NCBI RefSeq assembly: GCF_019038395.1 | Contig: NZ_JAGFXZ010000002.1 | Coordinates: 1-64,000 of the forward strand | DNA length: 64,000 bases | Origin: Acinetobacter sp. BY419 | Lineage (GTDB): Bacteria; Pseudomonadota; Gammaproteobacteria; Pseudomonadales; Moraxellaceae | Direction of reading: 5' to 3' | Part shown: in pieces, positions 57,781 through 64,000 of the stretch | Numbering within the stretch: position 1 is the stretch's first letter | Layout: each line of letters begins with the position of its first letter | The notes under the pieces: model-generated | What the model saw: the letters and a program-made list of their open reading frames with translations, nothing else | The model's database searches: none | Told to the model about the DNA's origin: nothing | Made by a program: the position numbers and the translations under genes

Positions 57781-58026
57781 TTAACGTGCAGCAGGTTTTG
57801 CAGGTGTCGTAGTTTCTGCAGTAGCTTTAGACGCAGCTGCTTCAGATGCAGCAGGCTGCTCTGCGGATGCACCTGCAACCGGGGCATTTGATTCAGGTAA
57901 TTCCTGGGTGCTTACTACCACTTTTTCTTCAGTGGTTGTTTTTGCATCTGTGGTTTTGCTGTCAGCAAAACTGGTAGCTGCAGCAGCAGCAAGCGTAGTG
58001 GCAAGTAAGATTTGTGTATATTTCAT
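57781..58026 (-). CDS. small Ala/Thr-rich exported protein
   Basis: About 81 residues from the ATG at 58026 (MKYTQILLATTLAAAAATSF), preceded by AGGA 8 bases upstream. The longer frame from 58047 adds MNKRMPK. The signal peptide ends AATSFA; the mature part has ~60 residues of Ala, Thr, Lys, Glu and Pro (TTTEEKVVVSTQELPESNAP) without Cys or aromatic residues, so it is likely unstructured in the periplasm. I recognise no family. It stands alone with its own terminator. Confidence 0.7.
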   Translation of the reverse strand: MKYTQILLATTLAAAAATSFADSKTTDAKTTTEEKVVVSTQELPESNAPVAGASAEQPAASEAAASKATAETTTPAKPAAR

Positions 58027-58047
58027 TTTTGGCATCCTTTTATTCAT

Positions 58048-58418
58048 GTCATGTAATCCGCCGAACTGACCATCACATCAATTCGACAGATGCCCATCCT
58101 AAGCACTGAATTTTTACGGAGCAAATCAATTAACAAAAGCGACACGTAGAGAATAACTGAGTAGATACAAAACTTGGAGAGTTGTTTTATTTCTGTTAAT
58201 TATGCGAAGTTTTATTTAATGAAAATGTGTATGAATATTTCAAAAAATAAATTTGAAATAAAAATTAACATAGCAAATTGATGATTCTGGATCATTCCAT
58301 TGATTTTTCTTTCTGTTGTTTTTAAGGGCAGGTTTGCGAAGAAGACGCATTTTATAATCCGGCTGTGCTTTATAATGCCGAGCATTGCCATTTCTATTCA
58401 ATCTCTTGAGAGCCGATT
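58048..58418. other. 371-bp gap before the COG0523 gene
   Basis: No clear gene. A minus-strand 65-codon ORF at 58240-58437 overlaps the COG0523 start and is very basic. I do not support it. AT-rich DNA at 58180-58310 probably holds promoters for one or both neighbours. Confidence 0.4.
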
Positions 58419-59417
58419 TTGAAAATTCTGTCAGCATCGCAGGCTATTCCTGTACATATCATTTCCGGATTTTTGGGTGCAGGTAAAACCACACTACTCA
58501 AACATTTATTGCAGCAGAAACCGGAACAGGAAATCTGGGCAGTACTGATGAATGAATTTGGCCAGATTGGCGTAGACCAGCAGTTATTGCCACAAGATCA
58601 AGGTTATGCGGTCAAAGAGCTGCTGGGCGGTTGTCTATGTTGCAGTAGCCAGTTGCCGATGCAGATTGCCTTGTCACGCCTGCTGTCAGAAGTTAAACCG
58701 GATCGGCTATTTATTGAGCCTACCGGACTGGGGCATCCTGGACAATTACTGGAACAACTGACCGAGCCACACTGGCATAACCACTTAAACATGCAGGCCT
58801 TAGTCACTGTAGTGGACGGTTCGCGCTTGCATGACCGGGACTGGACTCAGCAAAACCTATATGCAGACCAACTCAAAGCAGCGAAGATCGTGGTGATTTC
58901 ACATACTGATTTGATGACAGCCGCAGCGCTCGCACAACTTCAGGCAGAATATCAACCTTATGCCCAACAGTGGCTGCTAACTGAGCAGGGGCAGCTCAAT
59001 ATTGAACAGATCAAGCAGGATTATCAGGGTTCGGCCCGTAAGATCCAGCCCTTGTTAAAACAGCAACAGATGATCCCGTCCGCAGATACTTCCGTAGTCA
59101 TTCAACAGATGCCTTATCATTATGTAGAAAGTGCCCAGGGATATCAGGTCGCAGGCTGGAAATTGCCAAAACGCTGGCAGTTTAATTTTTATGATCTGCT
59201 GGATCTGCTGTGTGAACAAAAAGACTGGCTTAGAATCAAGGGGATTTTCCATACCGATCAGGGCTGGAAAAGTTTCAATTTCAATCCGGAGCAGTTCAAT
59301 TATCAGTCAGTCGATGAAGGCATTGATAACCGGTTAGAAGTGATTTATCAACAGTCCAAAGACTGGCTGTCATTTGAAACTGCCTTGATGCAATGTCGTA
59401 TTGATCCGGAAAAATAA
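58419..59417 (+). CDS. COG0523 (CobW/ZigA-type) metallochaperone GTPase
   Basis: A 332-residue GTPase. The Walker A is GFLGAGKTTLLKHLLQQ (about residues 17-33), the metal-binding CxCC is in ELLGGCLCCSSQLP near residue 70, FIEPTGLGHPGQLLEQL follows the switch region, and TVVDGSRL then ISHTDLM give the remaining G motifs. A CobW C-terminal domain closes the protein. COG0523 proteins insert or deliver metals such as zinc. No other metal gene is beside it. It starts with TTG at 58419, as no ATG lies near and a GAGAG sits 7 bases upstream. Confidence 0.9.
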   Translation: MKILSASQAIPVHIISGFLGAGKTTLLKHLLQQKPEQEIWAVLMNEFGQIGVDQQLLPQDQGYAVKELLGGCLCCSSQLPMQIALSRLLSEVKPDRLFIEPTGLGHPGQLLEQLTEPHWHNHLNMQALVTVVDGSRLHDRDWTQQNLYADQLKAAKIVVISHTDLMTAAALAQLQAEYQPYAQQWLLTEQGQLNIEQIKQDYQGSARKIQPLLKQQQMIPSADTSVVIQQMPYHYVESAQGYQVAGWKLPKRWQFNFYDLLDLLCEQKDWLRIKGIFHTDQGWKSFNFNPEQFNYQSVDEGIDNRLEVIYQQSKDWLSFETALMQCRIDPEK

Positions 59418-59518
59418 TGGCACTGTTTCTAGTGCGCTGAATAAGTTTTTGGCCTAAATCTGTTCAGCAAAATTGTGCTAAATCTTATATGCTAGGCGCC
59501 AAATTTGAGGATTGTGTG

Positions 59519-60049
59519 ATGGCGTTAAAAGCGACGATTTATAAAGTTGATTTGAATATTGCAGATATGGATACGCATCGTTATGCAGACTATCAACTGA
59601 CGATGGCACTGCATCCTTCGGAAACCATTGAACGCCTGATGGTGCGTATCCTAGCTTATGCACGTTATGCTGATGAAGCGCTAGAATTTACCAAGGATCT
59701 GTTTGAAACGGATGAACCGGCGCTGTGGGAAAAAGATCTGACTGGTCAACTGGTCAAATGGATTGAGGTTGGTAGTCCGGATGAAGATAAAGTCAAAAAA
59801 GCCAGTGCACGTTGCAAGCAGGTTGCAGTGATAACCTATGGTTCTGCGGTGGGCGAGTGGTATAAGCGCAGCAGCAAACTCAAAACCTTAAAAAATGTAG
59901 AAGTGTGGAAATTATCTACTGCAACCACTGACGCATTGCCACAATTATGCGCCCGTACCATGCAGTTACAGTTAAATGTGATGGACGGTGAATGGACCTT
60001 GATTGGTGATCAGGGCCAAGTAATTGTGGAGTGGGAGCAGTTACAATAA
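59519..60049 (+). CDS. yaeQ: YaeQ-family protein
   Basis: About 176 residues from the ATG at 59519 (MALKATIYKVDLNIADMDTH), with GAGG 9 bases upstream. The track frame from 59489 adds ten residues without a better site. YaeQ family features are RYADYQLTMALHPSETIERL, MVRILAYARYADEALEFTKD and the WKRS/STATTDALPQLC block. Structures of YaeQ resemble PD-(D/E)xK nucleases. An early genetic report linked E. coli YaeQ to haemolysin regulation, but its function is unsettled. Confidence 0.93.
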   Translation: MALKATIYKVDLNIADMDTHRYADYQLTMALHPSETIERLMVRILAYARYADEALEFTKDLFETDEPALWEKDLTGQLVKWIEVGSPDEDKVKKASARCKQVAVITYGSAVGEWYKRSSKLKTLKNVEVWKLSTATTDALPQLCARTMQLQLNVMDGEWTLIGDQGQVIVEWEQLQ

Positions 60050-60136
60050 GTCCAAATAAGGATGCAAGTCCGGACTTGTATCCTTGCCTCACTATTTCGT
60101 ATATCTGGAGAGAAAAATAAGTTCTCTGGATGAAGC

Positions 60137-60760
60137 ATGTATCATGAACTTTATGAGTTGCTATTAGCAGTCGTGATTGGTGCAATCATTGGGGCAGAAC
60201 GGGAATATCACAGTAAATCTGCCGGACTGCGCACCATGATCATAGTCAGTCTGAGTTCCTGTCTGTTTACCATTATTTCTTTAAAAATCGGCGTGGACAA
60301 CCCTGACCGTCTGGCAGCCAATGTTTTAACTGGCTTGGGTTTTCTGGGAGCCGGAGTAATTTTAAAAGATGATAACCGGATTTCTGGTATTACCACTGCA
60401 ACCACGATCTGGATGACAGCTGCACTGGGCATGGCAGTCGGTGCGGGTTATGAGCTGTTAAGTATTTGGGCAACGGTGATCGTGCTGATCGTACTGGTCC
60501 TATTGGTCTATGTGCAACGTGGTATCGAGCATCTGAATCATGAACGTAACTACGAAATTGTCTGTCCTTTTGAGCAGCATGAGCCGGAACATTATGAAAA
60601 ACTGTTTAAACAATACAAGTTAAAAGTGATTCATTCCAGCCAGAAAAAAATCGACCAGCAGATTACAGGCCGCTGGATCCTGATGGGGTCAGCTAAAAAT
60701 CATCAGAAATTAACCCAGTATTTATTACAGGATAAGAAGATTCAGAAACTCAGCTTTTGA
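60137..60760 (+). CDS. MgtC/SapB-family membrane protein
   Basis: A 207-residue inner-membrane protein of the MgtC family. It begins MYHELYELLLAVVIGAIIGA EREYHSKSAGLRTMIIVSLS and carries LAANVLTGLGFLGAGVILKD with ISGITTATTIWMTAALGMAV, the family core of about five helices. The ~75-residue soluble C-terminal part is charged. Salmonella MgtC helps survival in low magnesium and in macrophages. Many other members have only inferred roles in magnesium homeostasis. No magnesium-linked neighbour or riboswitch-like leader was found. Confidence 0.9.
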   Translation: MYHELYELLLAVVIGAIIGAEREYHSKSAGLRTMIIVSLSSCLFTIISLKIGVDNPDRLAANVLTGLGFLGAGVILKDDNRISGITTATTIWMTAALGMAVGAGYELLSIWATVIVLIVLVLLVYVQRGIEHLNHERNYEIVCPFEQHEPEHYEKLFKQYKLKVIHSSQKKIDQQITGRWILMGSAKNHQKLTQYLLQDKKIQKLSF

Positions 60761-60837
60761 TCTATTGAAGCTAAAGGCCAAGGAATTTAGCTCAATCCTG
60801 TTTATACTAGTGCTATTTGCAAGAAAGGATATTGGCG

Positions 60838-61176
60838 ATGACCACAGAATTAGAAATCATTGATCTGGTGGTGGGAGAAGGCAAAGAAGCCGTGAAAGGT
60901 GCCTTAATTACCACGCACTATACTGGCTGGCTGGAAGATGGAACTAAATTTGACTCTTCTATTGATCGTGGTAACTATTTTGAAACCGTGATTGGTACAG
61001 GCCGTGTGATCAAAGGCTGGGATCAGGGGATTCTGGGAATGAAAGTCGGTGGCAAGCGTAAACTGATGGTGCCTGCACATTTGGCCTATGGCGAACGTAA
61101 AATGGGTAAAGTCATTCCAGCCAATTCGAACCTGATTTTTGAAATTGAATTGTTTGACGTAAAAACACGTGACTAA
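60838..61176 (+). CDS. FKBP-type peptidyl-prolyl isomerase
   Basis: 112 residues from the ATG at 60838 (MTTELEIIDLVVGEGKEAVK), with AAAGGA 8 bases upstream. The frame from 60817 starts with TTG. It is a small single-domain FKBP: LITTHYTGWLEDGTKFDSSI, FETVIGTGRVIKGWDQGILG, MKVGGKRKLMVPAHLAYGER and IPANSNLIFEIELFDVK, with the Trp and Tyr of the active pocket. No signal peptide, so cytoplasmic. It catalyses cis-trans isomerisation of prolyl bonds. A strong hairpin lies 56 bases after its stop. Confidence 0.95.
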   Translation: MTTELEIIDLVVGEGKEAVKGALITTHYTGWLEDGTKFDSSIDRGNYFETVIGTGRVIKGWDQGILGMKVGGKRKLMVPAHLAYGERKMGKVIPANSNLIFEIELFDVKTRD

Positions 61177-61231
61177 AATGATCTAAGTTTATTAATTTAA
61201 ATATTACTTTTTATTAAAATATTTAGGTTGG

Positions 61232-61268
61232 TTCCGGTGCAGTCGCCTGAAAGTAGACTGTGCCGGAA
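61232..61268. other. 13-bp RNA hairpin between the FKBP and diguanylate cyclase genes
   Basis: TTCCGGTGCAGTC pairs fully with GACTGTGCCGGAA (two G-U pairs if read as RNA), with an 11-base loop. There is no T tract on the plus strand. It lies about 85 bases before the diguanylate cyclase start, so it could be a leader structure. Confidence 0.6.
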
Positions 61269-61352
61269 AAGCTACAAAAAAAATATTTGAAATCATACAT
61301 ATTCCTTGTAAATTATAAGAATAATAAAGAATTTTATTGAGATATAACGTAT

Positions 61353-63242
61353 TTGTATAAATTGATAAGGAATGTCTATTTTATCGTATTTGTCTGGACC
61401 TTTAGCTGGTTGACTTGCATAACAAGTTCAGCAATCGCTCAGGATGAACTTGCGTCGCCTTCATTTCAGCAGCCCTCTCAGGAACATACTACTGAAGTCC
61501 ATTTTACCGAACATAGCAGCAGCTCTTTGCAGGGAAAATGGTTATTTTATCCGAACCAGTTTATTGTCCAGCCTAGCTCTGTCCTTCAGTCAAAAATAGT
61601 TGAATTGCCAGCCTCTTTTAAAACTCTGGCAGGCTCAAATGCTGGCTATGGGACATTTATTGGTTATTTTAAAATTCCGAAAGAATTTCTCGGACGACGG
61701 ATTGCGATCCGGATTCCAACCCAATACGGTGCCTATCGGGTATATGTCAATGGACAGTTTATTGTACGGCTCGGGGAAATCAGTACCACACCTGACAAAC
61801 AGGTGACTGAAAAAGCGCCACGTATCGGCTATTTCGTTGCAGACAATGAGTATATTGCCTTAAGTATTCAGGCTTCGAATTATACTCATTTGCATGGCGG
61901 CCTCGAACGACCGATGCAGATCGGCAGAGCCGCTACAATCGATCGCCAATTCCAGCAGCTCATGATGAGTATTGCCATGGTATGTGGTGCGGTACTTGGG
62001 GTAGGGGTGTTTACCATTCTATTTTCGATATTCAGGGGATCGCGAGAACGCAACAGTAAAAGTATCTTTGTTTTTGGCTGGTTTATTGTCTTTTTGGCCC
62101 TGCATAACCTGTTTTCTGCGCCCTATGCCTATTCAGTATTTACCAATATCAACTGGTTGTGGGGAACCCGCTTAGAGTATCTGTTTACTTTTCTCGCATC
62201 ATTCTTTTTCCTTAGTTATATGCATCTGTTTAATCGGCGCTATCTCAATCCGGTGGTTTATTATATCGCTGTCGCATTACTGGTTTTTAACATCTGCATC
62301 ACCCTATTTGCCTCCCCGGAGATATTTGAACGTCTGGCGCTGTTTAGTGCGATCTATGCTGTGGTGATCATTGGCAATTTTATATATGGCTTTGATCAGA
62401 CCTTACGTTATAAAGAACATTATTCGCGTTTAAATCTGATTGCGATTATTTTCCTCAGTTTAACCTTTTTGAATGATTATCTATTGCTGATCAATGTGAT
62501 TAAAACGACACATCTGTTCTTTATTTCAACCAGTGTCTATGTGTCATTAATCATGTTTCAACAGTCCAGGCATTATGCACATCAAACTTATGAGACTGAA
62601 CAGCTGAACCTGAATCTGATCGCGCTCAACAATTCACTCGATCAAAAAGTCAAAGAACGTACCCAGCAGCTGCATGAACTGAATGCCAAACTGGAGCAGC
62701 AGATGAATACTGATGCACTGACCGGAGCCTTTAATCGGCGTGCCTTAAATCATGAAATCCAACGGCAGTTTTTGCAGACCCAGCAACAGCCGCAACATAC
62801 GCTGATTTTTGCCATGCTCGATGTCGATTATTTTAAAAACTATAATGATCATTATGGTCACTTAAAGGGGGATGACGTTCTGAAAGAGCTGGTCAGGATT
62901 ATGCAGGAAACCTTGCCGCCGTCGGGTTATCTGGCACGTTATGGCGGCGAAGAGTTTGCAATTTTGCTCAGCGGAATACCAGCTCAAACTGCTCTGCAAA
63001 ATCTGGAAAATGTATTAGACCAGATTCGGGAGCAGCACATGGAGCACCTGAATCGGCCAGATGCGAAAGATTATGTCACGGTCAGTATAGGCGCGGCCTG
63101 GGTTACCCAAAAACATGCTTATGCAGATATTCATGAATTGATGAAAGCTGCAGATATGCAGCTCTATGCTGCCAAACAGGCCGGGCGTGATCAGTTGAAA
63201 ATCGAGAAAGAGGCCGATCAAAAAACATATTTATACAGATAA
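61353..63242 (+). CDS. membrane diguanylate cyclase with 7TMR-DISM-type sensor
   Basis: A 629-residue inner-membrane enzyme making cyclic di-GMP. A signal-like helix opens the protein; a periplasmic beta domain (about 30-205) follows. Seven membrane helices (about 210-400) have the pattern of 7TMR-DISM sensors. A coiled coil (about 405-450, QLNLNLIALNNSLDQKVKER) leads to the GGDEF domain: LTGAFNRRALN, MLDVDYFKNYNDHYGHLKGD, and RYGGEEFAIL with GGEEF at 531-535. No inhibitory RxxD lies 5 residues before it. TTG at 61353 is the only candidate start. Ends 25 bp inside the next gene's 3' end. Confidence 0.88.
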   Translation: MYKLIRNVYFIVFVWTFSWLTCITSSAIAQDELASPSFQQPSQEHTTEVHFTEHSSSSLQGKWLFYPNQFIVQPSSVLQSKIVELPASFKTLAGSNAGYGTFIGYFKIPKEFLGRRIAIRIPTQYGAYRVYVNGQFIVRLGEISTTPDKQVTEKAPRIGYFVADNEYIALSIQASNYTHLHGGLERPMQIGRAATIDRQFQQLMMSIAMVCGAVLGVGVFTILFSIFRGSRERNSKSIFVFGWFIVFLALHNLFSAPYAYSVFTNINWLWGTRLEYLFTFLASFFFLSYMHLFNRRYLNPVVYYIAVALLVFNICITLFASPEIFERLALFSAIYAVVIIGNFIYGFDQTLRYKEHYSRLNLIAIIFLSLTFLNDYLLLINVIKTTHLFFISTSVYVSLIMFQQSRHYAHQTYETEQLNLNLIALNNSLDQKVKERTQQLHELNAKLEQQMNTDALTGAFNRRALNHEIQRQFLQTQQQPQHTLIFAMLDVDYFKNYNDHYGHLKGDDVLKELVRIMQETLPPSGYLARYGGEEFAILLSGIPAQTALQNLENVLDQIREQHMEHLNRPDAKDYVTVSIGAAWVTQKHAYADIHELMKAADMQLYAAKQAGRDQLKIEKEADQKTYLYR

Positions 63243-63685
63243 CGCGATGCATCTTCTGAGGCAGAAGAATGGGGATGAAAACCGCAGTGTTGATAATAAC
63301 TTAAGGCAGTTTGGGTAGGCTGTATTTCAATCTGATAAATTTTTTTCTTTAATAATGAGTGATGCATCTGATGAAACAACTGGGTGCCAAATCCAAGTCC
63401 CTGGCAATGTGGTGCGACATAATGCATCCGGATTTCTCCAGCATCACTGACCAATAAGAACCCGACCACCTTGTCGTGCACCAGGTAAACCCAACAATCG
63501 TTATAAAGCATATCGACAATCAGGCTGGCATGATTAAATTTTTCTAGCCAGGTTTGAATTTTGCTGGCTTCACGCTGATGATCCAGAACACAGGACTGAA
63601 TGCTGTCATGAATCACCTGAATAATTTGTGGTATATCTTCAACCTTCCCTTCACGAATCATAATTTTATTCATTTGCTCGAACAT
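63218..63685 (-). CDS. GNAT-family acetyltransferase
   Basis: Up to 155 residues. The acetyl-CoA-binding core MHYVAPHCQGLGFGTQLFHQ (the Q/R-x-x-G-x-G/A motif) and YYQHCGFHPHSSASED are clear. The N-terminus IREGKVEDIPQIIQVIHDSI has the usual GNAT beginning. ATG codons at 63685, 63673 and 63661 are all possible, the last giving MIREGK, the most family-like start. It is convergent with the diguanylate cyclase gene and overlaps its last 25 bp. Substrate unknown. Confidence 0.88.
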   Translation of the reverse strand: MFEQMNKIMIREGKVEDIPQIIQVIHDSIQSCVLDHQREASKIQTWLEKFNHASLIVDMLYNDCWVYLVHDKVVGFLLVSDAGEIRMHYVAPHCQGLGFGTQLFHQMHHSLLKKKIYQIEIQPTQTALSYYQHCGFHPHSSASEDASRYLYKYVF

Positions 63686-64000
63686 TTAGAACGAAGGTTT
63701 ATTTGATAAAAAAGCTCAGGGTAAAAAATAGAACAAAATTGTAGTTTTTTGAGAATCTTTGCTGTGATTTTATACATATGAAGATCAATTCGGTTATTGA
63801 TTTATCTTTTTTGTTTATCTCAGGTGCCTGAGTTTCATGATGAAGATAAAGATCAAAGTAAATTAAATTTCAAAATAAAATTACAGCTTCAGGCTGGGAT
63901 GAAAATGATCCAGAAAAGAAGATAAATTATAAAAATAAGCCTTAAATTTGCGCTGTATAAAAAATAGACGTATGCTGAATCAAAGGGGACTATTTAAATA
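63686..64000. other. 315-bp AT-rich end of window
   Basis: No gene or terminator is visible. It probably carries the promoter of the GNAT gene and perhaps of a gene beyond the window. Confidence 0.4.

Noticed and set aside
58240..58437. A 65-codon basic ORF on the minus strand
   Set aside because: It overlaps the start of the COG0523 gene, has no clear ribosome-binding site and resembles no family I know.

Overview
The window looks like chromosomal DNA of an Acinetobacter species or a close Moraxellaceae relative. The basis is moderate-to-low GC with AT-rich intergenic DNA, a pilG-pilH-pilI-pilJ-chpA cluster without an adjacent pilK or chpB, an entericidin-type lipoprotein next to dapE, and a set of secreted repeats-of-a-theme proteins of the type I associate with this genus. 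No taxonomic search could be run, so the genus is an inference from gene content.

Layout. 1-300: the 3' end of an IS5-family transposase overlapping a small unknown ORF. 360-6819: metG, a membrane-anchored unknown, a HEPN-like unknown, a strongly hydrophilic disordered protein (possible desiccation hydrophilin) and the Mrp/ApbC Fe-S carrier. 7078-8364: LysE-type exporter and dcd. 8601-14993: four tandem genes for exported proteins that share an N-terminal motif after the signal peptide. 15048-21823 (minus): proS, then an RND pump with its lipoprotein adaptor and a periplasmic coiled-coil protein. 22111-30631: the Pil-Chp chemosensory system that controls type IV pili. 30697-34195: dapE, entericidin, DUF1853, DUF454 and an L,D-transpeptidase. 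34738-35623: eight tRNA genes (four Val-TAC, four Asp-GTC) behind one consensus promoter. 35695-44778: a DUF2750 protein, a YdcF-type protein, an iron-regulated-looking PepSY/flavoprotein reductase, a YcxB-like protein, a YccS-type protein, a Bcr/CflA exporter and a nitroreductase. 45679-48439: glutamate and alanine/glycine sodium symporters. 48498-51361: chromate transporter, patatin-like lipoprotein and a small unknown. 51647-57431: thioesterase, TetR-MFS-LysR-GST group and a convergent aromatic-ring hydroxylase. 57781-63685: small alanine-rich exported protein, COG0523 GTPase, YaeQ, MgtC-type protein, FKBP isomerase, a membrane diguanylate cyclase and a GNAT acetyltransferase.

Most of the window is ordinary core genome. 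The parts least explained by known pathways are the four-gene exported-protein array, the hydrophilin-like gene, the HEPN-like gene, three good inverted repeats near regulatory or metabolic genes, the G10 tract just upstream of chrA, and short direct repeats that copy the 3' end of the L,D-transpeptidase gene.

Start codons were moved from the longest ORF where a ribosome-binding site, a signal peptide or family length argued for it; each such choice is noted. Family names (DUF numbers and similar) are from memory of sequence patterns and were not checked against a database.
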